From Azospirillum sp. SYSU D00513 (GTDB lineage: Bacteria > Pseudomonadota > Alphaproteobacteria > Azospirillales > Azospirillaceae), in NCBI RefSeq assembly GCF_017356015.1, contig NZ_JAFIQV010000052.1, positions 1-44,433 of the forward strand: 44,433 nt of DNA. Direction: 5' to 3'. Shown piece by piece: positions 1-7,811 of the stretch (the first letter of the stretch is position 1; the number at the start of each line of letters is the position of its first letter). The notes below the pieces were generated by a model, which was given only the letters and a program-made list of their open reading frames with translations, was not told the DNA's origin and did not search any database. Position numbers and translations under genes: made by a program.

Positions 1-1
1 C

Positions 2-244
2 CCTAACCATGCAGCGGGGATACGAACGTTTCGCCGCCATTCACGAAGGCTACAAGCTTGCTGCGGCGCAAAATGTGTGCAAGCCGTAGGTCGCTTGGCC
101 GAGGTGCTCGGCGCACCGTTGCGGCGCATTGCCGGAGCACGCAATGTCACACCTGAAGATCATCCAGAGGTCGTGGCGCAGGAGATCCAGGCCGTTCTGC
201 GGGATATGGCGGAGAGCCGGATCTCACCGGCCCAAGCCGGCTGA
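2..244 (+). pseudogene. 3' end of an unidentified gene, probably frameshifted
   Basis: An open frame runs off the left edge and stops with TGA at 242-244. Its last 50 or so codons read like real protein (VGRLAEVLGAPLRRIAGARN, then an acidic and helical tail). A second frame, from ATG 9 to TAG 87-89, reads MQRGYERFAAIHEGYKLAAA and also looks protein-like. It ends just where the other frame becomes convincing. The simplest reading is one protein broken by a frameshift near position 85, or a sequencing error there. I do not recognise the family, and the 5' part may lie outside the window. Confidence 0.3.
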
Positions 245-425
245 GAGGGCCGCTCCGGAAAAGCACGGTCACCAGGACGGAGTCAAACAAGCTTGGTTCT
301 TGCCGGTGGAGCGTCGTTCGAACGCGGTCGGTCGGGCCCTTCACGAATAGGGCGGGAGTTTTTGGGAACTTACCGCCGCGGTCGGCGCTGTTCACTGTAG
401 GATGCAGGAAAACGGAGAAAATTCG

Positions 426-941
426 ATGGGCTATGGGCGCTTCCTGGCGATGATCGCGGCATCGACCTTCGTGATGTTCTTTCTGATGTATCTCAACACC
501 TACGCGCTCGATCACGTCTTCTACAGCCAGACACGGACCTGGATGGCTCTGGTCATGGGGGCCGTGATGGCGGTCATCATGATCGGCTTCATGTGGTCCA
601 TGTACAAGAACAAGACGGCCAACATCGTCATCGTTGCGACAAGCATCGCCGTGTCCGCGGGCGCGCTCTGGCTTGTGCGCAGCCAGGAGACGGTGAGCGA
701 CGTGTCCTACATGAAGGCCATGATCCCTCACCATTCCATCGCGATCATGACGAGCGAACGTGCTCACATCCGCGACCCGCGCGTTCGCGAACTTGCCGAC
801 CGGATCATCGAAGCGCAGGTGCGCGAAATTGACGAGATGAAGTCACTCATCGCCGAGTTGGAGCGCGATCCCGTGCCCGACGGCGCGCCGGACCTCCCCT
901 CGTACCGGGACCGCGGGGCGCCTCCTCCACCGAAGGAATAA
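426..941 (+). CDS. DUF305 domain membrane protein
   Basis: A 171-residue protein with about three hydrophobic segments in its first 90 residues, followed by a DUF305 stretch with the family's histidine/methionine-rich core (MKAMIPHHSIAIMTSERAHI) and a helical, charged region ending in a proline-rich tail. DUF305 proteins are four-helix, ferritin-like domains often found with copper or other metal resistance genes. The physiological role is not established and no metal genes are adjacent here. I chose ATG 426 over the in-frame ATG at 402 because a GGAG motif at 413-416 precedes it at a usable distance. It converges on the MOSC gene and shares the terminator at 1011-1045. Confidence 0.8.
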   Translation: MGYGRFLAMIAASTFVMFFLMYLNTYALDHVFYSQTRTWMALVMGAVMAVIMIGFMWSMYKNKTANIVIVATSIAVSAGALWLVRSQETVSDVSYMKAMIPHHSIAIMTSERAHIRDPRVRELADRIIEAQVREIDEMKSLIAELERDPVPDGAPDLPSYRDRGAPPPPKE

Positions 942-1010
942 GCGATCTTCGGGCCGTATAGAGATCACCGAGGTCGCGCGGGCGCCTGCGAGGCGGTCGG
1001 CTTGAAGCGC

Positions 1011-1045
1011 AAAAGGCCCAACTTCGTTGGGGGGAGGGCCTTTTT
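1011..1045. terminator. Bidirectional intrinsic terminator
   Basis: Inverted repeat with arms AAAAGGCCC (1011-1019) and GGGCCTTTT (1036-1044), flanked by an A run on one side and a T run on the other. It lies between the convergent DUF305 gene (+) and MOSC gene (-), so it can end transcription from both sides. Confidence 0.75.
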
Positions 1046-1089
1046 CCTGGTTGGTTGCGGGGCACGGCACGTTAGGCACCAGACCGTCA

Positions 1090-1863
1090 TCAAGCGGCAT
1101 GAACCGCATCACCGATTTGCAGACGGCCGTCCGTGACGACCTCAAGATAGATCCCAAGATCCGCGTGACCGAAGTTTCGCAGCAAATCCTTGGGGAGGTT
1201 GGCGTCGCGTTCCGCCGTGTCCGGATTGACGTTGACGGCGCCGCAACGGGGCGTGCGCATGCGGCCACGGAAGGTGACCGGCCCGATGCGGATCTCGCGA
1301 TCCAGCCAGTCCATTTCCCGCCAGGCCGGCACCCCGTCCACATGAATGTTCCCCCGGAAACGCAGAGCATTTACCGGCCGGCCCAGCCGGGCCTCGACGG
1401 CACGGACCGTTTCCAGGTTGATCAGGGAGACGGCCCTCATCATCACGGGCGAGATGACGCTGGCATCCGTGAATTTGTGCCCCTTGGCCGATACCAGGCG
1501 CGGACGGCCCCTGGCAGCCTCCCCGACATAGCGCGCGAAGAACTCCTCGACCTCTGCGCGCCCGCCGTCCGAGGCGATGTCCGCTTCCAGGAGCAGTTCC
1601 CCCTTGAGGCGGACCGACAGGACGGATGTCCGGGGATCGAGAGCGGTGGTCAGCGCCGCCAGTTCCTCGTTCCGGCGCAGCATCAGAAAGAAGCCTTTGT
1701 CCAGGGGCTCCGGCGCCTCGGCCGAGAAGAGGGTCGTGCCGAGGGCCAGGGCGAATTCCCGGTCGAAGGGCAGCCCGTCGCGGCTGTTCAGCTCCATGCC
1801 CGTCAGCGGTTCCGGCGACAGCCCCTTGATAGGGTAGCGGTAGAGATGCGTGACCACGGCCAT
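1090..1863 (-). CDS. MOSC domain-containing protein
   Basis: 257 residues. The N-terminus (VTHLYRYPIKGLSPEPL) is the MOSC N-terminal beta-barrel signature. The C-terminal half carries the MOSC core: NALRFRGNIHVDG, then RTPRCGAVNVNPDTAERD with the conserved cysteine that in this superfamily handles sulfur or molybdenum cofactor, then a GDAV-like end. Related proteins include the C-terminal domain of Moco sulfurase and the mARC/YcbX group, which act in N-hydroxylated substrate reduction and sulfur transfer. The exact substrate cannot be told from sequence. It lies downstream of tatA on the same strand with a 51-bp gap. A GAGG lies about 11 bases before the start. Confidence 0.8.
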   Translation of the reverse strand: MAVVTHLYRYPIKGLSPEPLTGMELNSRDGLPFDREFALALGTTLFSAEAPEPLDKGFFLMLRRNEELAALTTALDPRTSVLSVRLKGELLLEADIASDGGRAEVEEFFARYVGEAARGRPRLVSAKGHKFTDASVISPVMMRAVSLINLETVRAVEARLGRPVNALRFRGNIHVDGVPAWREMDWLDREIRIGPVTFRGRMRTPRCGAVNVNPDTAERDANLPKDLLRNFGHADLGIYLEVVTDGRLQIGDAVHAA

Positions 1864-1914
1864 CGAACGGGCATCCTCGGCAATTCTGAAAACGGTTGGC
1901 GGGATGCAGCGCCG

Positions 1915-2094
1915 TCAGCCGGCGTCCTTCAGCAGGGGCGGCTGTTCGGTCTCTTTCTCATCCTTCAGGCCCGCCTTGAAGGTCTTCATGCCCTTGGCGA
2001 GGTCGCCCATCACCGACGGCAGCTTGCCGGCGCCGAAGAGGAGCAGAACGACGGCGAGGACGATCATCCAATGCATCAGGCTGAAACTGCCCAT
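1915..2094 (-). CDS. tatA: Short TatA/E-type twin-arginine translocase subunit
   Basis: A 59-residue protein with the complete TatA layout: a short N-terminal periplasmic stub, one transmembrane helix (residues about 7-21), the FGAGKLP hinge, an amphipathic helix with the conserved DLAKGMKTFKAGL stretch and a charged tail. TatA oligomerises to form the export pore for folded twin-arginine substrates. No tatB or tatC is present, so this looks like a stand-alone tatA, or a second copy if a tatABC operon exists elsewhere. It follows fmdB by about 100 bp. The start is ATG at 2092-2094; the longer reading upstream lacks TatA-like sequence. Confidence 0.85.
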   Translation of the reverse strand: MGSFSLMHWMIVLAVVLLLFGAGKLPSVMGDLAKGMKTFKAGLKDEKETEQPPLLKDAG

Positions 2095-2142
2095 TCGGGT
2101 CTCCGAAGTCGGTGTTGCGCTGTGCCCATCCTGGCATGGAGG

Positions 2143-2169
2143 CGGGGCGGCGGCAAACCCGCCGCCCCG
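2143..2169. repeat. GC-rich hairpin after fmdB
   Basis: A perfect 11-bp inverted repeat (CGGGGCGGCGG at 2143-2153 and its complement at 2159-2169) with a 5-base loop, between the end of fmdB and the start of tatA. There is no T run after it on the minus strand, so it is more likely an mRNA-stabilising or attenuating hairpin than a canonical intrinsic terminator. Confidence 0.5.
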
Positions 2170-2198
2170 TCCCCACCCCCGTCGGGGGCCTATCATCC

Positions 2199-2543
2199 TT
2201 AGTGGCTGATCATCCAAGGCCGGGCGGTGGGAAAAGCCTTGGAGCCGTCCGGCGCGCGCGCGACCGGGCGGCCCTTCTTGCCGCTCCCCCCGCAACAGCC
2301 GCAGCCGGGACCGTGCTTGCGCCCGGACTCCGACAGCAGGGCCGGCTTGTCGGCGCTGCGCTCGTTGATGCCGTGGGCCTTGCGGGTTGCCCCGGACACC
2401 GAGGAGAAGGCCGGGGCCGTGCGCATCGCGCGGCGGGCCGGCTCGCCGCAGCCCGGGCAGGGCTGCGGGTCGCGGTACTCGGCCATGGGCCGCAGGGCGG
2501 TGAAGTCGCCGCAGGCGGCGCATTCGTAATCGTACATCGGCAT
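2199..2543 (-). CDS. fmdB: FmdB-family zinc ribbon protein
   Basis: A 114-residue protein starting MPMYDYECAACG, the hallmark of FmdB: a CxxC pair at the N-terminus and a second CxxC (CPGCGE) about 20 residues later form a zinc ribbon. A CGCCGGSGKKG stretch adds further cysteines near the C-terminus. FmdB was named as a regulator of formamidase expression in Methylophilus and is widely annotated as a putative regulatory protein, though direct evidence is thin. It sits 26 bp downstream of fmdA on the same strand, as in other fmdAB pairs. ATG 2541-2543 was taken as the start; the ATG two codons later is equally possible. Confidence 0.85.
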   Translation of the reverse strand: MPMYDYECAACGDFTALRPMAEYRDPQPCPGCGEPARRAMRTAPAFSSVSGATRKAHGINERSADKPALLSESGRKHGPGCGCCGGSGKKGRPVARAPDGSKAFPTARPWMISH

Positions 2544-2569
2544 GGGTCGGTCCCCGTCCTCTCGTCCGG

Positions 2570-3799
2570 TCAGAGGTCCGGCGCCAGCGGCACGTCCACG
2601 TCGCCCTTGAGGAACTTCGTCGGCCCGTTCGCGTTCGGCCGGATGTCGAACTCGAAGATCTCCGTCGGCAGGAACAGGGTGGCGCAGGCGTTCGGGATGT
2701 CCACGACGCCGCTGATGTGCCCCTGCACGGGTGCGGTGCCGAGGATCGCGTAGGCCTGAGCCCGCGAATAGCCGAACTTGGTCAGGTATTCGATGGCGTT
2801 GAGACAGGCCTGGCGGTAGGCGACATGCACGTCCAGGTAATGCTGCGTGCCGGCCTCGTCGACCGAGATGCCCTCGAAGATCAGGTAGTCGTTGTAGTGC
2901 GGGGTGATCGGGCTCGGCCGGAAGATCGGGTTGCGGATGCCGTATTTCGACATGCCTTCCTTGATCAGCTCGACCTTCATGTGGACCCAGCCGGCCATCT
3001 CGATGGCGCCGCAGAAGGTGATCTCGCCGTCGCCCTGGCTGAAATGCAGGTCGCCCACCGACAGGCCGGCGCCCTTCACGTAGACGGGGAAATAGATCTT
3101 GGAGCCGCGCGACAGGTCCTTGATGTCGCAGTTGCCGCCATGCTCGCGCGGCGGGACGGTGCGGGCACCCTCCGCTGCGGCCTTGGCCTTGGCCTCGCCC
3201 TTCAGCCGGCCCATGTGGGCGGTCGCCGGGAAGGGCGGGTTGGCGAGCGGGGGCACGCGGGTCGGGTTGGTGTCGATCAGCGCCTGCTCGCGCGCGTTCC
3301 AGGTGTTCAGCAGGTCCTGCGAGGGCAGGCAGCCGATCAGGCCGGGATGGATCAGGCCGGCGTAGCGCACGCCCGGCACGTGGCGCGACTTGGTGAAGAG
3401 GCCTTCGAAATCCCAGATCGACTTCTGCGCCTGCGGGAAGTGGTCGGTCAGGAAGCCGCCGCCGTTCTGCTTGGAGAAGAAGCCGTTGAAGCCCCACTGC
3501 TGCTGCGGGAAGGCGCCGATGTCCAGCAGTTCCACCACCAGCAGGTCGCCCGGCTCCGCCCCCTCGACCCCGACCGGGCCGCTGAGGAAATGCACGTGCG
3601 AGAGGTTGACGTCGCGCACGTCGGCGGCGGAGTCGTCGTTCTTGATCTGGCCGCCGGTCCAGTCCACGCATTCCAGGATGAAGTCGTCGCCCGGCTTGAC
3701 CGTCACCGCCATGGGGATGTCGGGATGCCAGCGGTTGTGGATCATGTCGTTCTCGAACGCCGACTGGGACAGGTCGACCTTGATCAAGGTGTCAGCCAT
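2570..3799 (-). CDS. fmdA: Formamidase
   Basis: 409 residues, the usual length of FmdA/AmdA-type formamidases (acetamidase/formamidase family), which hydrolyse formamide to formate and ammonia. Family features seen: the start MADTLIKVDLSQSAFENDMIHNR shortened here to its conserved HNRWHPDIP block, the GGQIKNDDSA motif, VHFLSGPVGVEGAEPGDLL, and the LHFSQGDGEITFCGAIEM active-site region. This enzyme class is unrelated to the nitrilase-type amidase AmiE found further along the window. It lies 67 bp downstream of the MCP-UrtA chimera and 26 bp upstream of fmdB, on the same strand. A GGAAA ribosome site lies about 8 bases before the ATG. The product ammonia supports a nitrogen-supply role. Confidence 0.93.
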   Translation of the reverse strand: MADTLIKVDLSQSAFENDMIHNRWHPDIPMAVTVKPGDDFILECVDWTGGQIKNDDSAADVRDVNLSHVHFLSGPVGVEGAEPGDLLVVELLDIGAFPQQQWGFNGFFSKQNGGGFLTDHFPQAQKSIWDFEGLFTKSRHVPGVRYAGLIHPGLIGCLPSQDLLNTWNAREQALIDTNPTRVPPLANPPFPATAHMGRLKGEAKAKAAAEGARTVPPREHGGNCDIKDLSRGSKIYFPVYVKGAGLSVGDLHFSQGDGEITFCGAIEMAGWVHMKVELIKEGMSKYGIRNPIFRPSPITPHYNDYLIFEGISVDEAGTQHYLDVHVAYRQACLNAIEYLTKFGYSRAQAYAILGTAPVQGHISGVVDIPNACATLFLPTEIFEFDIRPNANGPTKFLKGDVDVPLAPDL

Positions 3800-3866
3800 G
3801 ATGCATTTCCTTTTTTATGAGGGTTCGTGAAGGCGGTCCCGCTCCCCGGCGGGCCGGCGGCGCTTC

Positions 3867-6299
3867 TCAGGCCGCGACGTTCCGGACGTCGTCGGGGAAG
3901 GGATTCGGCTCGATCAGGCCGGCGGTCTCGTGGACCAGGTCGAACTGGCCGTCGCGCCGCGCCCGCCCGATGCGGGTCTTGGTCCAGAGGTGATGGTTGT
4001 CGTGGATGCGGACGTAGCCGACCGGAGCGCCCGTGAACTCGACACCCGGCGAAGCGGCCGCGACCTTTTCCACGTCGAAGCTGCCGGCCTTCTCGACCGC
4101 CAGCTTCCACAGCCAGGGGCCGAGATACGCGTTGTGGGTGACGTCGCCGATGACGCTGTCGTCGCCCCACATCTCCTTGAAGGCGCCGACGAAGGCCTTG
4201 TTGTTCGGGTCCGCCAGCGTCTGGAAATACTTGGCGCAGGTGTAGGCTCCGGCGATGTTCTCGCCCCCGATGCCGAGCATCTCGTCCTCGGTCACCGAGT
4301 TGGTCATGAGCATCTGGGTGTTCAGGTCGATGCCCGCCGCCTTGAGCTGCTTGTAGAAGGCGACGTTCGAACCGCCAACGACGATGGCGTAGACGACGTC
4401 CGGCCTAGCGGCCTTGATCTTGGCGATCACCGGCTGGAACTGCGTGTGGCCCAGTTCGGCATACTCCTCGCCCACCACGCGGCAGCCGGCCCGTTCGATG
4501 TGGCGGCGCGCGATCTTGTTGGATTCGCGCGGCCAGATGTAGTCGGAGCCGACCAGGAAGAAGCTCTTGGCGCCCTTCTCCCTCATCAGCCAATCCAGCC
4601 CGGCGAGGATCTGCTGGGTGGCTTCCTGGCCCGTGTAGATGACGTGCCTGGACTGCTCCAGCCCCTCGTAGAAGGTCGGGTAGTAGAGCATGCCCCGGTG
4701 CTTCTCCAACACCGGCAGCACCGCCTTGCGCGAGGCCGAGGTCCAGCAGCCGAAGATGGCGGCAACGTGGTCCTTGCCCAGCAGCTTGGCGGACTTCTCG
4801 GCGAAGGTCGGCCAGTCGCTGGCGCCGTCCTCCTGCACCACCTCGATCCGGCGGCCGAGCACGCCGCCCATGTCGTTGATCTGCCGGATGGCGAGCAGCT
4901 CGGCCTGGATCGAGCCAGACTCGCTGAGAGCCATGGTGCCCGTCTCCGAATGCAGGATCCCGACCTTGACGGTGGTGTCGCCGACGGCGAGGCCGGTGCG
5001 ATTCACCTGCGCCGTGGCCGGGCCGCCGGCGAAGCGCGCCGTTCCCGTTCCCAGCGCCTTGGCGGTCGCCGCCCTGCGCCTGCGCAACGCCGATTGCAGG
5101 CTGACCTCGGCCAGGAAGGCGTTCACCTCCTCACCAAGCTGGTCCGCGCGTTGCGACAGGTTACCGGCGACGCCGAGCACCTGGTGCGCCGCCGTGCCGG
5201 TGCTGGAGGCCGCCTCGGTCACGCCAGCGATGGTGCGCGACACCTCCTCGGTGCCGCGCGCCGCCTCCTGCACGTTCCGGGCGATCTCGCGCGTCGCGGC
5301 CCCCTGCTGCTCCACCGCCGAAGCGATGGCGGTGGCGATCCCGCTGATCCCGGAGATGGTGCCGGCGATGCCGCGGATGGCGCCGACCGCGTCGCTCGTG
5401 GTCGACTGGATCTCCGCGATCTGGGAGGCGATCTCCTCCGTCGCCTTGGCGGTCTGGTTGGCGAGGCTCTTCACCTCGTGCGCGACGACGGCGAAGCCCT
5501 TGCCGGCTTCCCCCGCGCGCGCCGCCTCAATCGTCGCGTTCAGCGCCAGCAGGTTGGTCTGGCCGGCAATGCCCTGGATCATCGTCACGACCTCGCCGAT
5601 CTTCTGGGCGCTGATCGCCAGCCCCTTCATGACGGCATCGGTGCGCGTCGTTTCTTCGACGGCCTGGCCGGCGATGCGGGCGGAATCGGCCACCTGCCGG
5701 GCAATTTCCTGGATGGATGCGGACAACTCCTCGGTCGCGGTCGCGACCGTGTGCACGTTCATCGAGGCTTGCCCGGCCGCCGCCGCGACGGTCGCCGACA
5801 GCGCGTTGCCGTGTTCGGCCGTGCCGGACATGGCCGTGGCGGTCGCGGTCATCTCGGCGACCGCGGAGGACAGCGTCTGCACGAGTTGCCCGACCTTGGA
5901 CTCGAAGGTTCTGGTCAGGGCTTCCAACCGCGTCGCCCGCTCCTCGATGGTCTTGTGCTCGGCGTCCTGCTCCGCGTCCCGCGCCCGGCGGCCCGCGGCC
6001 TCCGCCTTGAGGCCTTGCAGTGCCCTCGCCAAGGCGCCGATCTCGTCGCGGCGGTCGAGCAGCGGCGGCTCGCCGGCACCCTGGGCGGCATCGCCGAGCC
6101 TTGTCAGGGCGGCGCCCGTCCTGCCGAGCGCGACGCAGACGCCCAGCGCGACGGCCGTGTTGAGGCCGATGGCGAGCGGGACCAGCCCCGCACCGAACCC
6201 GGCCTCCACACCGCTTCCGGTCATGAGCGCCGCAAGCGACACGCCCGCCAGGGCGACGGATGCGGTGCCGCCGATCCTGGAGATCTTTTCAACGCGCAT
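3867..6299 (-). CDS. Chimeric chemoreceptor: MCP signalling module fused to a UrtA-type binding domain
   Basis: 810 residues in one unbroken frame. Residues about 12-58 form two transmembrane helices with only a very short loop between them; a HAMP-like linker follows to about 115. The MCP signalling coiled coil covers about 130-400, with the conserved tip at 244-280 (IAGQTNLLALNATIEAARAG, then GKGFAVVAHEVKSLA). Residues about 431-810 are a type I periplasmic binding domain closely matching UrtA encoded in the same operon, by eye about four residues in five identical. The stretch between (LQSALRRRRAATAKALG) resembles the UrtA leader with its hydrophobic core lost. By topology the binding domain should be cytoplasmic. 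The start is ATG 6297-6299 with AGGAGAG upstream; a longer reading would run into urtE. Likely role: taxis toward urea or amides. No characterised protein with this domain order is known to me. Confidence 0.9.
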   Translation of the reverse strand: MRVEKISRIGGTASVALAGVSLAALMTGSGVEAGFGAGLVPLAIGLNTAVALGVCVALGRTGAALTRLGDAAQGAGEPPLLDRRDEIGALARALQGLKAEAAGRRARDAEQDAEHKTIEERATRLEALTRTFESKVGQLVQTLSSAVAEMTATATAMSGTAEHGNALSATVAAAAGQASMNVHTVATATEELSASIQEIARQVADSARIAGQAVEETTRTDAVMKGLAISAQKIGEVVTMIQGIAGQTNLLALNATIEAARAGEAGKGFAVVAHEVKSLANQTAKATEEIASQIAEIQSTTSDAVGAIRGIAGTISGISGIATAIASAVEQQGAATREIARNVQEAARGTEEVSRTIAGVTEAASSTGTAAHQVLGVAGNLSQRADQLGEEVNAFLAEVSLQSALRRRRAATAKALGTGTARFAGGPATAQVNRTGLAVGDTTVKVGILHSETGTMALSESGSIQAELLAIRQINDMGGVLGRRIEVVQEDGASDWPTFAEKSAKLLGKDHVAAIFGCWTSASRKAVLPVLEKHRGMLYYPTFYEGLEQSRHVIYTGQEATQQILAGLDWLMREKGAKSFFLVGSDYIWPRESNKIARRHIERAGCRVVGEEYAELGHTQFQPVIAKIKAARPDVVYAIVVGGSNVAFYKQLKAAGIDLNTQMLMTNSVTEDEMLGIGGENIAGAYTCAKYFQTLADPNNKAFVGAFKEMWGDDSVIGDVTHNAYLGPWLWKLAVEKAGSFDVEKVAAASPGVEFTGAPVGYVRIHDNHHLWTKTRIGRARRDGQFDLVHETAGLIEPNPFPDDVRNVAA

Positions 6300-6348
6300 G
6301 ACGGAGCACTCTCCTGTTGCGGAACCGCTGGATGGGAGGAAGGCCGGC

Positions 6349-7038
6349 TCAGACGGACAGGAGGCGCGCGACCTTGGCCTCGTCGATCCGGCCGCGGCTG
6401 TCCTCATGGACGATCTCGCCGTTCTCGATGACGAGGACGCGGTCGGCGATGTCCAGCGCGAAGCTCAGCACCTGTTCGGACACGATGATGCTGAGGCCGC
6501 GCTCGTCGCGGATCCGGCGCAGCGTGCGGCCCATCTCCCGGATGATGGAGGGCTGGATGCCTTCCGTCGGCTCGTCCAGGAGCAGGACCTTCGGCTTGCT
6601 GGCGAGCGCGCGGGCGATGGCGAGCTGCTGCTGCTGGCCGCCCGACAGGTTGCCTCCGCGCCGCCCCTTCATCTCCAGCAGCACCGGGAACATCTCGTAG
6701 AGGTCGCCGGGGACGCCGCGGCCGCCATGCGAGGTCAGGCCGGTCTCGATGTTTTCCTGCACGGTCATTGCCGGGAAGATCATGCGGCCCTGCGGCACGT
6801 AGGCGACGCCCTTGGCGACGCGCTCGTAGCTCTTCAGACCGGTGATCTCGTCGGCGCCGATGCGGACGGCGCCCGAGCGCGTCGGCACCACCCCCATCAG
6901 CGACTTCATGAGCGTCGTCTTGCCCATGCCGTTGCGGCCCATGATGGCGACGATCTCGTTGGGCTGCACGGCGAAGTTCAGCCCGTGCAGCACCTCGCTC
7001 TGGCCGTAGGACACGCGCAGATCGGTGACGGACAGCAT
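6349..7038 (-). CDS. urtE: Urea/short-chain amide ABC transporter ATPase UrtE
   Basis: 229 residues; an ATPase of the LivF/UrtE type. Walker A GRNGMGKTT, signature LSGGQQQQLAIARAL, Walker B KVLLLDEPTEGIQPS (the EGIQPSI wording is typical of UrtE rather than LivF), and the switch region SEQVLSFALDIADR are all visible. It pairs with UrtD to drive import through UrtB/UrtC. It begins 14 bp after urtD ends and is followed 49 bp later by the MCP-UrtA chimera. Confidence 0.93.
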   Translation of the reverse strand: MLSVTDLRVSYGQSEVLHGLNFAVQPNEIVAIMGRNGMGKTTLMKSLMGVVPTRSGAVRIGADEITGLKSYERVAKGVAYVPQGRMIFPAMTVQENIETGLTSHGGRGVPGDLYEMFPVLLEMKGRRGGNLSGGQQQQLAIARALASKPKVLLLDEPTEGIQPSIIREMGRTLRRIRDERGLSIIVSEQVLSFALDIADRVLVIENGEIVHEDSRGRIDEAKVARLLSV

Positions 7039-7052
7039 GGTTGATCCTCCGC

Positions 7053-7799
7053 TCAATGGCCCAGATAGACTTCGACGACCTTCGGATCGGCCTTGACGCG
7101 CTCCATCGAGCCTTCCGAGAGGATCTTTCCCTGGTGCAGCACCGTGACCCGGTGCGCGATGTCCTCGACGAACTTCATGTCGTGCTCGATCACCAGCACC
7201 GATCGGTTGCGGATGATCTTGTTCAGCAGTTCGGCGGTCTTCTTGCGCTCGTTCACGCTCATGCCGGCGACCGGCTCGTCCAGCATCAGAAGCTCCGGAT
7301 CCTGGATCAGCAGCATGCCGATCTCCAGCCACTGCTTCTGCCCGTGGCTGAGATATTCGGCGCGCTGCTCCAGATGGTCGGAGAGGAAGATGGTCTCGGC
7401 GATCTCCTCCACCCGGTCGCGCACCGCGGCGTCGCGCTTGAAGGCGAGCGCGCCGAAGACGGTGCGGCCGCGCGGGTAGGAGATCTCGAGATTCTCGAAG
7501 ACCGTCAGGTCGTCGTAGATGGAGGGGGTCTGGAACTTGCGGCCGACCCCGGCCTTGACGATCTGGTGCTCCTTCATCGCTGTCAGCTCCTGGTTGCGGA
7601 AGCGGATGGAGCCGCCGGTCGCCTTGGTCCGGCCGCAGATGAGGTCGAGCACCGTGGTCTTGCCGGCCCCGTTCGGGCCGATGATCACGTGGATCTCGTT
7701 CTGGTCGACGTAGAAGGACAGGTCGTTCACCGCCTTGAACCCGTCGAAGGAGACCGTCAGCCCCTCGACCGCCAGCAGGAAGTCCGTTTCGCTCGCCAT
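7053..7799 (-). CDS. urtD: Urea/short-chain amide ABC transporter ATPase UrtD
   Basis: 248 residues; an ATPase of the LivG/UrtD type. Walker A GPNGAGKTT, the UrtD-typical signature LSHGQKQWLEIGMLL (H in place of the second G of LSGGQ, and W after QK), Walker B ELLMLDEPVAGMS, and the H-loop VIEHDMKFV. The first motif HVIIGPNGAGKTTVLDLICG is also typical of UrtD. It follows urtC by 12 bp and precedes urtE by 14 bp on the minus strand. Confidence 0.93.
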   Translation of the reverse strand: MASETDFLLAVEGLTVSFDGFKAVNDLSFYVDQNEIHVIIGPNGAGKTTVLDLICGRTKATGGSIRFRNQELTAMKEHQIVKAGVGRKFQTPSIYDDLTVFENLEISYPRGRTVFGALAFKRDAAVRDRVEEIAETIFLSDHLEQRAEYLSHGQKQWLEIGMLLIQDPELLMLDEPVAGMSVNERKKTAELLNKIIRNRSVLVIEHDMKFVEDIAHRVTVLHQGKILSEGSMERVKADPKVVEVYLGH

Positions 7800-7811
7800 G
7801 GTGGATGCTCC

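Noticed and set aside
340..425. ECF sigma promoter (GGAAC with a GTT element) before the DUF305 gene
   Set aside because: GGAAC at about 366 is followed by a GTT at a spacing too long for the alphaproteobacterial EcfG pattern.
3930..6431. Long plus-strand frame of 833 codons opposite the chimeric receptor
   Set aside because: It is the complement shadow of the MCP-UrtA gene in high-GC DNA; the translation is rich in Arg, Gly, Asp and Leu with no domain, and the minus-strand product has clear motifs.
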